A DNA stretch of 64,000 bases, from contig VJWM01000328.1 of NCBI GenBank assembly GCA_010909165.1, positions 1 to 64,000 on the forward strand, written 5' to 3'. Shown one piece after another: positions 1-12,103 of the stretch. The DNA is from Anthoceros angustus (lineage: Eukaryota > Streptophyta > Anthocerotopsida > Anthocerotales > Anthocerotaceae). The translations under genes were made by a program, and so were the position numbers. The notes beneath the pieces are model-generated. The model made no database searches and had not been told where the DNA came from. It was given only the letters and a program-made list of their open reading frames with translations. The stretch's first letter is position 1. Each line of letters starts with the position of its first letter.

Positions 1-60
1 TTTTACCTTTCCCACAAACCGTGTTTGAAAACCGCAAGTATCATTGTGTCCGTTGGAATG

Positions 61-863
61 TTAAAGGTACTCTTCCGTGATTTCCTCAAACTGATTACAG
101 ACAAGATGTTTTCTACAACATTGCAACTTATGCTTGATATGCAGCTTCTTCCAAAGTGATGCGTCGCCGTCTATGCCTTTGAGGTCTACTGCATCGAATA
201 GCCAATGGCTCTTTTCTCGTTGGTCGTAAGTAATATTTGTTGTCCACACTGCTAGTATACCTCGGAAAGCCTTCCATGGCTTGCTAAGTAAGATGTCCCC
301 TTCTGCTTCACATACGCAACAGCAACCTTCCTCGGAATTCTCCCCGACCTTCATTTTGCCCTTTCATGGTGCTCAGTGCCCGCTGCCGCTATGTTCTTTC
401 GTCTCGCTCCTAACTCCCCGCCCACTTCAGTAAAGATTGTCAATATTCTCCCACCCTCCCTTCTTGCTTTGCAATTCAAAGTATACGGTCTTGTTATCAA
501 CCTTGTTTTGCTTTGTAAACGCCGTCTTCTCTCCTCGTGGGCTGTCACAACGAGGGCCCAAACCTTGTACAAATTGAAGATTTCCATGCCATAGTCATAT
601 GCACCTTCACGTAGCAATAAGTACTGCTCAGTAAGCGGAGATACCCTAATTCGCTTGATGAAAGACATTTTCTTCTCCTTGTCCTGGAGCATAATATTGT
701 GGTTTGTAGGCGAACCGCATCTCCTGCAGTGTGAGACCGACCGTGAGCCTCGACATACAAAGTTCCCTTTCGGTGCCATGTCATTAAATGCTTCATCGTA
801 CATAGTGTGATTCCGCCAAGTACTCCCTAATTTATTATAAGTTTTGCCACGAATCGTTGCCAA
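61..863 (-). CDS. Unrecognised ORF pair, possibly one frameshifted gene
   Basis: Two minus-strand ORFs of 170 aa (863-351) and 97 aa (354-61) abut with a four-base ATGA overlap and could be one protein broken by a frameshift or an intron. The first has a CRRCGSPTNHN stretch that could bind zinc and a basic middle part. The second has a Cys-rich start (GCCCVCEAEGD) and a second Cys/His patch (HKLQCCRKHLVC). I do not recognise a family. The surroundings are repeat-like, so a mobile-element origin is as likely as a host gene. Both could also be chance ORFs. Confidence 0.22.
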
Positions 864-3366
864 TCCGGTGCTTCCATGTTATCGCATTCCATGGTCTATC
901 ATACGGTGAGGCAATACTCCCTTCTATTCTCCCTTTCGATATGACCCGGGCCAAGTAATTCGTCCATGCTCAACCTTCCGTGTCTGTGCATCCGGAGTGA
1001 TGCGACGCGGCCTTAGATTCTGGGGCCTTCACCAGCACTGTCTCCGGAACAACTTTCTTCGCATACGCCGATTCCATTACACGGGTTAAAGGGTCTTCAT
1101 CTCTCACGGCTGCTTCCAACCTCTCCTCATCCGTTGGGACATGAACTGTTGCTATGGGTGCCGCCCTCTCGACTAAGCTCCCAAAGTCGCCATCTGCAGG
1201 GGTGGTCCTTTCCCTTTTCCCTTGCCATGAACAGCCTGGTGATCGTATTCCCCAACCGCCATGTCCATTGCATCGGACCTCGCCGGCCGTGCTCCCTCCC
1301 TCACTTCCCTACTTTCCACACGCTCCTCGTGAAGAGATCTTCTCTGACGCCGCGGCCCGCTTCTTCTCCTCGACGGGTTGAGCGAAACAACCTTCCCCGG
1401 CCCCTCTTGCCCGGGCGGCCGGGCGCCCTTGAGTTCCCTCCTCCTTGCAAACCCTATGAACCACTGAGGGTCCTGCAACTCCCGGCAGTCTGCCGACACA
1501 GTGGCGCCGCCGTGGCCGTGACCTCGCTTCTCACGCTCGTAAGGCTCTGTTACATCCATGGAAATTCTCAGCACATCGCATACTCCAAAAAGGTCGGCAT
1601 CCCCTTCACCCCTCGTGCATCTCAATCCCAAATCACTTCGTCATCATCATTGAATGCCCCTAACATGTCCGGATCGCTCATTGCCTTCATCCGACGGACT
1701 AAGCTCGCCGTTAGATGTCTCATCATCCCCTCCATTTCCTCGCACCTTGTATCCGAGAGCTGCGAAGAGACATAGCCCGCCTTTATGCCCTAATCGCTTG
1801 TGTGAGCTGGTAGCGAGCAAGTGAAACTGTTGCCCATCTCATACGAAACCAACATGCATGGACAAAATCAGCCACACCAGATGCACAATAGGTGTATAAG
1901 AAACCCAATAACATGCAACCAAATGCACTCACCGATGTCTCTACAATACAATCTGCGAATAACTTGATCAATCGCCAGAGGCGCACATTTCTTCAAAGAT
2001 CAACCACCACAAATGTAACATGGAACAACTGTAGGGCCTCGTGGGTTTGAACAATGTCATGAAGTCTCACGGCTCCCTCACCACAAGGAGTTGTGCTAAA
2101 GTGCCTAATCAGCACATGTCCCGGTGTTGCCTCAAATCACCCATCCCGCTCGGCTCATTGATTAGGCAAAGCATCTTCGTATCCCACCACCCACAACTTC
2201 AGGCTGAGTGTCCAAAGGCACCGTCTCCTCGATTCCTCTTCCCTGGCAAAGCATCAATTTTTTTCAACCACGCTCTCATTGTTGTTGCCGCCCCTCCGGT
2301 AAATAGTCTCCTGAGTTGAAGGGCAATTGAATTGGAATTGGCGGGAGGCGTTTCTCAGACACTGCCACTCATCACCTCCACCTCGCTGTGGTGGCTTTCG
2401 AGTTGTGGGCTGTGAGCCTGCCACCACTCGCCCCGCCGACCTGCACCGACCAAAGCATAGGTTGCTCCCGCCACAGAATCACTCGCCTTGTGGCGAGACC
2501 GGGTCGCACTATGTCCTCTTCGATGCCCACCGTCTGCTTTTGCCCCTCTTCCTTCTTACCAAAAAGGGAGGTCCTGCTGAGGCTCAGCATTCTTCTCCTT
2601 CCCTACGCCTCCCGGATGCCATTATGCGATTCAGAGATCGGCACACCGTCCTCATACGTAAGAAGAAGCACGTTAGTGAGTGAATTACCGCAGATGAGCC
2701 CTCCTGGCGACATAATATCACGACACGATTTGACGCAATTCCACACGGGCGCTCGAGGAAGGCGGAACGGAGTCGACACGCTGGGCGCATCGAGAGTGGA
2801 ATCGTGGTGGAAGCAATTGTTTTAAGCGTGAACCCGGCCTCGAGATTAATTTGGCATTGTTTTCGTTTTAGGGCTTGCATGTTTTAGAAGCATAAAGATG
2901 TGGGAATTTGAGCTATATTTGGCCGGATATGGTATCCGGTGTATTTCCATCGGATCGTCAACTACATCTGGGATTCCGTTTGCCATGTGCGATATTAAAC
3001 AACGATGTCAGACGGGCGCGCCCGGCGGAGAGGCTGGTGTCGACATTGCGCGCCCGCACTCAATCCGACTCAGCGCATACATCTCTGATATAGAAGGCCG
3101 GACATTGAGGACCTCCAGCAGTAGCTTTCTTCAACGCGGCGGTCCCTATTGTTCCCTTGTCTCATGAAGCGTTTTCCATACCGCCTATTCACCCAGTGAG
3201 TTTTAGCACTACGATGTTACAAGCGACGCACACACCAGAAGACGAAGAGGTCTGTGGCTCCCCGTGTCGATGAAATGCACATGTACAGGCCAGTCACTTC
3301 AGCCGGGCTAACGATTGTGGTGGGCAGCCTCTGCTGCCATCTGCTCTTCTCTCTAGTCAAACACCC
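864..3366. other. No recognisable gene
   Basis: Several open frames of 60-210 aa exist here (for example 1134-1775 on plus and 1173-1631 on minus). They overlap on both strands, are Pro/Ser/Arg-rich and show no domain. I see no convincing exon series, RNA gene or complete repeat. Confidence 0.4.
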
Positions 3367-4012
3367 AATCAGGTTGTGGTCAGGTTCTTGTTCGAGCAAA
3401 TCATCACTCGATATGGCTGCCCATTGGAGCTAGTCAGCGATAGGGGTACGCATTTCGTCAATAAGGTAATCTCTAATATGACCAATCATTTCAACGTCAC
3501 TCACAGGAAGACCACTCCCTACAACCCAAAGGCCAATGGGTTGACAGAGAAGGCAAATGGCCTGTTGTGCAAGATCCTGACCAAACTCATCAAGAAGTTG
3601 GGATCGATAAGAACGCATTAGTAGCTACGGGCGTCTGAGCAATGAAAAAGTGACGACCAAAGGGACCCCGTATTACCTAACATATGGACATTCGCCAATC
3701 ATGCCGATAGAGTTCGAAGTACCCACCCTGAGAGTGCAGGAACCAAGACGAATGTCTGTAGAAGAAAGTCAGTTGGAAAGGTTGGTCGCACACACGGAGG
3801 ACAGGGAGCAAGCACTACAAGTTATGCAGGATGTTCAACAAAGGAGGAAAGAATGGCACGATAAGCGACTGAAGCGCCAAGAGTATGTTGTTCCTGGAGA
3901 CCTGGCTTTATTGTATGATAACGGATACATGCATTTTCCAGGTAAATTACATCTCAAGTGGATGGGACCCTACAAAGTCTTGGAGGTTTTCGACAATGGA
4001 TCTATCTAGCTG
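3367..4012 (+). mobile_element. Ty3/gypsy integrase fragment (catalytic core end and C-terminal domain)
   Basis: Two adjacent plus-strand ORFs (3376-3621 and 3650-4009) read as the end of a gypsy integrase. The first has the RYG.P..LVSDRGTHF block carrying the second catalytic Asp, and the TPYNPKANGLTEKANG block carrying the catalytic Glu. The second has the C-terminal part: a Glu/Gln/Arg-rich helix, KEWHDKRLKRQ, VVPGDLALLYD and KLHLKWMGPYKVLEV, typical of the DNA-binding end of plant gypsy integrases. A stop and frame change at about 3622-3649 splits it. The protease, reverse transcriptase, RNase H and first catalytic Asp are absent upstream, so this is a 5'-truncated dead remnant. Confidence 0.85.
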
Positions 4013-4100
4013 CAGCAATTGAGTGGATCGCCCCTGCCAACTAGAGTCAACGGTTGGCGAGTTAAAAAGTTTTACCAATAAGTTGGCGAGGACGCCAACA

Positions 4101-4130
4101 AATGAGAAGGGGAGTATGTGGAGTATCACA
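4101..4130 (+). repeat. Candidate polypurine tract and start of a gypsy 3' LTR
   Basis: About 90 bp after the integrase end there is a purine run (aaatgagaaggggag) followed by TGTGGAGTATCACATG. A polypurine tract followed by TG is where a 3' LTR should begin. The LTR end was not located and no second LTR copy is in the window. Confidence 0.4.
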
Positions 4131-5656
4131 TGTATCCTAATCCTTCTCTGAACTATCGGGATGAATGATTTTTTTTGTTTTTGGTGTCTTAGTATAGCGG
4201 AATGCTTTGGAATCGTCCGGGTAAGGCCTTTTATACGGAAAGGATCCTTGGCCCATGGTGATAATAATATTTTCTTGTCCTTGGGTTTTGACCCTGGTTA
4301 GGAAGGTTAGGTATAGAGTCCTTGGGTTTTGGTAATTTTAGAAATAAGAAGGTGTCTATATGCTAGGGATGCCTACATTTTGCTACGATTGCTGTATCAA
4401 GTGGGAGGTAGCTTCCACCGGTGGCGGAGATGGGCGCATGACTGGGAGTTCACAACCCTAGTGGCGGAGGCAGTGCAGTCGGTGGGCGCAGAAGAAGAGC
4501 ACACTGACATCGCGAAGTCGAATCGTGATCGAGGCCCTGGGGCGGATGCAGTACCGGGCGCACGCATGCAATTGCGTCTGCGCCAAATCACTCATTCGCT
4601 ATGCAGTGGCAAGGCATCGTCCAGTCGGTCATAGCGGGCGGCCGAGGAGGGAAACCACGCCAAAGGCGCCAGCGGGGGGGAAAGAGGCGGAGGCGGAGGA
4701 CCAAGGCCAAGAGGAGCGACAAGAGCGTACGAGGGTGGTGCTTTCCTCGACCCAGGCGTGCGGGAGGCCGAGGTTTTGAAGAGAAGGAGGAAGGGAGATG
4801 GCGCCTCGAGCCGCGCGCGTAAACTAATGGGTTGCACATCTTGATTCGGGCCACGGCGTTTACTAGTGGTTCTTTCTAACGGGAGCTGGGGCCTACCCCC
4901 AAGTGGTGATCGAGGAGATGAGTGAAACCGGAGGCTGAAGGCGTGGAGGAGGAGACACAGTGGTCAGCCCGTGGCCGAGGTGGAACAATGCATAGGCCCA
5001 GACGCCGACAGCCTACGGAAAGACGCGAAGAAACCGAGTAGGCGAGATAGTGAGGTGGAGGTTTTGGGGAGAATCGCTTCGGATCATGTGGCGGTGAGGC
5101 GAGAGCGAGGGAACCCCATCGGCCGCAGGCTAGGCAACAACCGCGACGCGTGGCCATTTTAGAGGAGCTGCGACATCACAGACGTGGGTTTTTTCGGGTT
5201 AGGGATAGGATGTTTTGAGGTCTGTGGAGTCAGAATTCTGGAATTGGTAGGAGCGCCCGTGGTAGTGGGCCTTATTTTCTAGACATCGGAGAGGAGTGAG
5301 CCGAGATCCGCAATTTGGATGTATAAGAGACCTTTTGTATCTCTTACTGCACAATTTGGTGTGAGCTTGTGTGTTGAACCTCTGGCGAGGTTGGTTAGAG
5401 AGCGTCGATCAAGATCAACCGGTTCGATGCATGTCTTCTCTGCTGGGAAGACCGGAAGATCTGGTGGTCGAGAGCGGAGTGGCCAAGCTCCACGTCCGGG
5501 AGTGGTGAGCGAGAGGTAATGCGTGCCGGGAGGGGTATGAATTTCATGAGGGCAGTGGGACTGCCGCAAGGCGAATCGCCCAAGTACTGACCAGTGTTTT
5601 CTTTCCTGTCCTTCCTTTCCAAACCGCTGCCACCAGAACGTGTTTTATTCCATGGG

Positions 5657-5757
5657 GGGACTGTGTGGCCCAAGGTGAGGTCTATGTGGCCCAAGGTGAG
5701 GTCTGTGTGGCCCAAGGTGAGGTCTGTGTGGCCCGAGGTGAGGTCTGTTTGGCCTGT
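5657..5757. repeat. 21-bp tandem repeat, 4-5 copies
   Basis: The unit gtgtggcccaaggtgaggtct is repeated four times with a degenerate fifth copy. It sits inside gene-free DNA. The rest of 4131-6248 shows only overlapping short ORFs with no domain. Confidence 0.8.
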
Positions 5758-6248
5758 GAGAGAGAGAGGATCTAGTTGTGGAGGTCCCTGGAGGGGGCGG
5801 ATGAGTGTGCGTTGTAGGGGGTTGCGTATGCGTTTGGGGAAAACGTGGAATGATCGAAAAAAGTGGAAGTGAATGGTGAGATCACGGGGAACCACAAGAG
5901 TGCGGGTGGGCCTCGAGGTCGTAGGCATAACCCTCGGAGAAGATCCGAAAAGGTATTCTTGGAAGAGAAGTAAGAGTACATGTAGGTGTGTGCATGACCA
6001 TAACCCCCAAGGACCGCGCCGGAAGCCGGGTGACAATAATCTCCGACACGTAAGCTGGCCACCATGGAGTGGGACTCACATGGTTAATAAGCCACTCGGT
6101 GGTTGAACCTCCACGTGGTGGCCGAGTCTTCCACGGTGGTGGATTTGGGCATGGTAGAGTTACGTAGCGATTGATTGTGGTAGGACCAGAGTCCATAGTT
6201 TTAGAACATCTTGACACAAAACCATTCCTTTGGGATCGAATCCTAGGA

Positions 6249-7279
6249 CTATAACGACATAGAGGGTAAATGTGGCCTCTTTGCGTCTTCGGATGCAAAA
6301 ACCCATTCCACAGCGTCCATGGCTAAAACACTATTGTTACCATGCTTGATGAACATCTGCCGCATGAAAGGAGTTTGCAACCCTAAAACAAAAGGTTCAC
6401 CAGGTTCTGATCTATGGAAGATAAGGTCAGCATTCACTTTGAGCCACATCTCAATGGACTTTACATCATCGGTGGTCTAGTTTCCACTCACCGCTTCCAC
6501 TTGTCGTTTCATGTTCAACACATCCTTGTGCTGCATGTAGTCATCTCGAACGTCACCATCACGCTCATGTCCTTTGTAGTACTCATCTTCTCGTACACAA
6601 CTGCAACATGCCGACGCATAATCTCCGACATAGAAACCTTGCAATAAAGACAATGTTTAACTCAATCCTTTTTCTCTTTCGAGATCCAAGGAGCTCTAGA
6701 CAATTTAGGGTGTCCCACGTACTGCGGACCATGACAGATATCACCTGCACGATCTACGTGCGCTCCTTCATGAAGAAGGATTTGAGCAACTTCAGGGAAC
6801 AAGTGCAACTGCTTCATAACAAAATTGGCCATACATCCGGTCTTCATGCGCACATTCTTGGGTGTAGCAATGGAAATCCTCCGTCCATATGAACACCAAT
6901 ACCTACATAGAAACACACGATAGCAAATACCAAGATTTGGCTTCAACTTAAGGCAAAGAAAGCACATGGACAGATACCAAGTCAGAAACCCAAGTGGTCG
7001 GGAAATTAGTATAGAGAACTTGAAGTTGCGTAAAAGGTACCTGATATATGTGATTGCAAAAGGTTCAAGGACGGCACAATTGGTGGTGGTAGTGAATTTT
7101 GAGTCTTTGAATCCTTCCGATAGAATTTTAAGCACATTTAAGCCTTCACCGTAAATGAAATCTTCTACTCTATTCCATGGAATGTAGGCAATCTTCAAAT
7201 CCTTCAAAACCTGCCAAGTTAGATTGTCGGTGCAGAATTGACCAAGCCCTGGAAATTGCACCTTTAGCGGGCACCCCAT
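6249..7279 (-). pseudogene. Decayed MULE-like transposase fragment
   Basis: The minus strand from 7279 down holds a 205-aa ORF ending with RMKTGCMANFVMKQLHLFPE, the GC.A.F..K.L...PE pattern that precedes the transposase core in plant Mutator-like elements. A second ORF (6449-6249) has PFVLGLQTPFMRQMF followed by HGNNSVLAMDAVEW, matching the pFvLgiqT...M...HGNN.vLAMDAT pattern containing the first catalytic Asp of MULE transposases. The frames between them are broken, and the DUF/SWIM downstream parts are missing. Function is inferred only from motif order. Confidence 0.5.
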
Positions 7280-7633
7280 GGACGGAGCTAGCTTGGCGGC
7301 CAGAATGCTTGGTTTAGGTTAATCTCTTTGTCTTTGGGTTGGTTTGTTTGAGATACCCCGCACTCAGTTCATACTCCTCGCGCACGATTCTAAAATCAAG
7401 CATGGTTGGTTTACATCTCAACCTCGTTATGGTGGGTGCACATACTGGGGTTCTGCCGTGCTGGGCTAAATACGGCACTGACATCCTGTATGGGCCGGTA
7501 CATGGTGTTGTGTTTAAAGTATATCATGATGAGAGAGAATCGTGATGGGCGAGGCATGGCATCCACGCCAGATTTTACACGCGAAGCATTGATTGCTTCG
7601 GAGATTTGAGACGCAGGCATGAACAGGCAAGGA

Positions 7634-7714
7634 CCGTAGCGGGCAATAGTACTACATTTTCATTGCATAGTACAGTATCGGGCAATAGTACTACATTTTC
7701 GTTGCATAGTACAG
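7634..7714. repeat. 40-bp direct tandem duplication
   Basis: A unit starting gggcaatagtactacatttt occurs twice in immediate succession with one substitution. The surrounding DNA (7280-9184) shows no gene apart from 3' flanking sequence of CTNNBL1. Confidence 0.75.
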
Positions 7715-8338
7715 TATCGGCGTTGTTTTCGTGACTTTGCGGCGTGGTTAGTACAAGATGATGCGCGAAAAGCAGTCGAAGGTAGCATCGGCCATCGATT
7801 GTATACCCGCTGTTTCCACTCTGGAAGCGACCGCCATTTGCCATTTGCCTTTGCCATTGCCATGTCCATCCAAGGCGGGATGTCAGTTTCATTGAGCCCA
7901 GGCTGAGGCCGCGCATGACAACAACATGAGAAGGGGGCCTTCTTCTATCGTCCTCACGCACTGCCTCTTCCCTGGTCTGATGGAATTGGTTTTTAGTTCC
8001 CACCTCTGGCCAGCTCACGAGTCTGCTGATCACCGCTTGCAGTGCACATCTTAGCAGGAACATAAAGACGCACTGGTAGGCCTCCAATCCATTCCACAAG
8101 CCTCATTCCTGGATTTCGGATCAATATGTGCCCTGCAAATGGTCATCCAATTGTGGACACCAAAGAGAGGCACGGTTTCATCTTCCACTGCCTGAAAGTG
8201 TGTGACAGAGATTCGTGGATGCTACAGCTTGAGCTTCATTTTAGATCTTTCCATGGTTTCTATTTTCTTTTCAGTCAGACTATCAGACAGTCAGAGAGAA
8301 GTGCCTTTGTGATTGTATGACTGTTCATTCAAATTCGG

Positions 8339-8395
8339 AGTATCTGTTTTCTGCTTTTCAGTCAGACAGTCAGACAGTCAGACAGTCAAGAGAGA
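8339..8395. repeat. Short (cagacagt)n tandem repeat
   Basis: A run of cagtcagacagtcagacagt units, with a related shorter run about 75 bp upstream (8272-8300). Simple-sequence DNA downstream of CTNNBL1. Confidence 0.7.
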
Positions 8396-9184
8396 AGTGC
8401 TTTTGTGATTTTGTGCCCTTTCCATGCGAATTCAGCCTCGCCGAAATTTAGCATATTGTATTTGAAACAGGTCCGAGCAAGCTGTTTTCTGCAGTTGCTT
8501 CAGTTCAACACTATCTTGAGCAGGTCTATTAAATGGAATCATGTAACCAAGTTCGCTAAGAGCGCTTGAGAACAACGGAAGTAACGGAAGAAAGATCATT
8601 ACTGCTAGGGTACGTGATGCTGCACAGCGTTTCTGGCGCTATAGTTTTTCCTGGTGATATCTGCTCGGTTGATCATTGCTCGATCTCGACAGAAATGTTA
8701 TTGGTTCCGCGGATGTGAGTACTCATCACTTACTTGTAATACTGCAAAAGCCCACAGACAGGAAGACGAAACGATTCGGTAATGTTGCCAAAGTAGAAGG
8801 CAGAGCTTAGAATTTAATCATTTCCGAGCAAAGAAACAGCCTGCTGGTCGATAGGTTCTCCCACCTGTCGTTAACCTACAATGCTATAATCCGGTTGCCA
8901 CTCACACCTGCAAAAGTTGAGCCGCTAACTGCCAGGGCAGAATTCCTGTGGCTGTGAAGGATAATGGTCTTTCAAGAATTCGGTCTGAGGGCACCTTAAG
9001 GAGGTGGTCTTGTCAATAACCCGTCACAAAACAACCTGACATCGGTGTCTTAACGTTCTTGCACGAAAGTTGCCAGCCGTCAGCAAGCGACATGGATCCC
9101 ATGTTTGGGTCCAAGCTTGCACGGAGCATGGACGAGCGCCAAAGACTCTGTATAGTACATTTGCGTAAAGCCGATGGCTGCACC

Positions 9185-11552
9185 TTACATGGAGCTGATT
9201 AGTTTCTGGAGTTTCGCTCTACGCCTGTCCCTCTCCTCTGTGCCATCCACGTCTCCAATATTGTCATGGTATTCCTGCACGACGACAACAACCCGGTCTC
9301 AACGACTCCCCCGAGTGTATTGATCTCGTCGACTGCACCCTTTCACTAAGACATGGATTCTCGTGCAAAATGCAGACAACAGTACCTGAAGCACAGCCTT
9401 CACATCTTCCCTGGAAAGCTTCTGTTGCTTCAGCAGCAGCTGCAAGCGATCCCTGATTCCTGCGTTTCTGTTATCCAAGAGCAGTAAGGACAATGTTTGC
9501 ACTTGCACAAAGTGGGCTACTTAAACAGCAGACAGGTAAGGAACATACTCTGATGACCAAATGTACGCCATGATCAAGGCAAGTAACTGCAAACACGAAT
9601 TGCAGAGAGTTAATCTACACAACCTCCCACACTGCAACTGAAAATGTTGAACCCCAAATCCCATCACCAGGGTTGGGAGGAAGGTAGATAGCCAATGATA
9701 GGGCCGAGAAATGGAAACTTGCCTGCAAAGTGTACAGTCCAGCTTCCAGTTTTGACAGGTACTTCTCCTCATCGTCGAGCTGCAGAAGCATGCGAGCATA
9801 AGTATTGAAGTGAAACGGCCAGCCTCGTCAGAATTGAAGAATAGATTACCTCCAGATCATCAAGGAGCTGTTCGTCAAGCCTCCTAGAGGCAGCCTTCAC
9901 GCGATCTGAATATCTGTACAAGAGAAGCAGAAAACCTGAATAAAGCCCAAAAGACAAGCTTCAGCGCACCATGTCGAGAAGCCAAGGAAAATATCAAAAC
10001 AGACCAAGTACGACAGAGCTCAGGTGCAACAAAGTGCCATACCGCAAATACAGCTCCATCAGTCGATCCGTTTTCTCAAACTCATTCTCTACGAACTTGG
10101 ATAGCAAGCGCTCCCTTCTCGATCCACGGGTGAGGCCAACTGCAGGCGGCCAGCTTTGAATGAGACACACACACTCATTGTTGGGTGCAAGAAAGGGAGC
10201 ATCATAATGATGGGGCAGCTCACCGAAAAGAGAAGAGACCAGGGAGATAACCCGTTCTTCTATCTCCTCTTGTGACCTATCTCCCTTCTTTGCCTTCACT
10301 GGGACCTGCCATACCAGAACAACAAGGTGTCATATGATGCACGTCCCGCTGAGGACATCTGATGCCCAGAATCCAAAATGACCATCGGACCATATGAGTC
10401 ACAACACACTAACTTGTCAATCAAATGAAGGTCATTGCCTCTAATTTATACCTTCCCCATGAAGGCTGCGAACAGCGTCTTGAGGCCTAGAACATCCACA
10501 AAACGTTCACAAGCTGCAGGACACTTGGTCATCGCAAAATCAAGAGCCTTCATCGCAGATGAATATGCCAGCTTCTTTTGCTTCATGATAATGATCATGA
10601 GTTCCACTCCTTCAGCTTTGACAAACTTATCCTTGTTTTCTATGGGCATGACTACAGTGCACAAGGAGTCAAACAGGTCCTCCAGCATCTCCTCCTCCTC
10701 GCTGGTCTTTGGATCCCGTGACTTGTACAAAGCGACGGCCTGAAGAATGGTATCCACGCCATTCAGCTGCCCTAGTCTCTTTTGGTTGCCAGTGCTGTTC
10801 TGGAGCAGTATTGCCAAAATCTCACTAGCATACAGCTTGTTACTGTCGAATTCCCTAGTCTTTATCCTGTTCAAAAGCCATCGCAGCAGCTTTGTTCTCT
10901 CACACACCATGTCTGCAACTGCTGGCTTCACTTCTATCATGTTTTCGATAATTGACAAGGTGTTGAACACTGCTGCTGCTTCATCGGGCTGGGCCTCATC
11001 CAACCTGGACAGGTTTTGGACCAGCAACTCCAGCGCATTATTCTCAATCATTGAGTCCACCAAAACCAAGGCAGGCTCATCACTCTCCCCAATAACCTCT
11101 TCATCAGTCAGGTCGTTGAGAAGATTTACCACATCTATGGCAATGTCCGTATTATCGTGGCCCAGCAGCCCTAGAATCGAGGGCACCGAGTTCAGCTTCA
11201 CCAGCTCCGGATACAGGTCAGGGGCAGCAGCCAGAGCATGCAGCTTCTTCACTTCGTCATCCAGGTCCACCTCCGACTCCACGAATTTGTCAGGCTGGTC
11301 AGTATATTTCATGCGGGCTTCCAAGTTGTCTCGCAGCTTTCTCTCAAACGAAAGCACCAGTTTCTTCAAACCTCGTACATCCAGCACTTCTACCGCGTCA
11401 ATCCCACTCTCCAGAGCTTCCAGCAGCGCCAGGTCCACCTCCCCGGCCGCATGTTCCTTTTGCGGCGGAGGCAAAGCTTTTGCCGCGCCATTTCCCACGC
11501 TGCTGCCATTCGCCTCCACAAATTCCCGCTTCCTCTTACCCTGAGATGCCAT
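9185..11552 (-). CDS. CTNNBL1: Beta-catenin-like protein 1 (CTNNBL1), ARM-repeat protein of the NTC/Prp19-associated spliceosome
   Basis: Seven minus-strand exons: 11552-10452, 10305-10043, 9913-9850, 9779-9723, 9586-9549, 9467-9386 and 9274-9185. They join in frame to 564 aa, close to the family length of about 560. The start ATG at 11552 is chosen because the protein begins with a basic nuclear signal (QGKRKREF), as in homologues; an upstream in-frame ATG at 11585 adds only 11 residues. The large first exon encodes the acidic helical N-terminus and most of the ARM-type helices. The last exon ends with EYHDNIGDVDG and a basic tail, as the family does. CTNNBL1 proteins bind CDC5L/Prp19-complex nuclear-localisation signals in the nucleus. 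Intron 4 uses a GC donor (TTGCAG/GCAAGT); the others are GT-AG. It is transcribed away from the tRNase Z gene. The frame is intact, so it is very probably functional. Confidence 0.95.
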
Positions 11553-12103
11553 TGTCCGGGAAACTCCACACCACTTTGAGCTCACCGCTCACTTCATTCG
11601 TGGAATCCCTTTCACGCCTGGCTGCTCCAAGCAACAGAATACCAGGGTGCCCCAAGCCAGTTCCAAATCAGTTGCTGGGTCTTCCGAACCCACTCTGCCC
11701 ACCAGTTGGAGTCGAGGATCCTAGATAAACCTGCCGCTCCCGAGGATGGCAGGTGCCGGAAAGACTAGGACAGAAAATTTTCTTCGACACCTACTTAGGG
11801 CTGGCCTGATGCCCAGCAAAATGCAACGGGCTGGCTGCCTGGATGGTGCTTCGGTCAACGTCTGCTTGAGCCTGGCGCTTATGCTCCCTTGCCCATTTGT
11901 ATGTCAGCAATTCTGTCTTTGATTGGATGTTTTCTGCTGTGTCGCCCAGCAGTGGTGTGTGGCCTCGCCTTCCACCGGACAGGACTTTGTCTACAATTGC
12001 GTACCTCCGTTCTGTGAGCAGGGCCCAGAAAGGTCTGCAAGGGCTGGGTTTCGTTGGCACGGATGTGCGGGCATTGCACTGCAAAGCAGTGGCCCTTGTA
12101 CAG
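11553..12103. promoter_or_regulatory. Shared upstream region of CTNNBL1 and tRNase Z
   Basis: The 551 bp between the two divergent start codons must hold both 5' UTRs and promoters. No TATA box stands out. An open frame crosses part of it (from 11897) in the tRNase Z frame, so a longer tRNase Z N-terminus cannot be excluded. Confidence 0.5.

Noticed and set aside
1134-1775. 213-aa plus-strand ORF
   Set aside because: Low-complexity Pro/Ser/Arg composition, an equally long overlapping minus ORF and no domain; likely a chance frame in GC-rich DNA.
6414-6892. Plus-strand ORFs opposite the MULE-like fragment
   Set aside because: Antisense shadows; the transposase motifs are on the minus strand.
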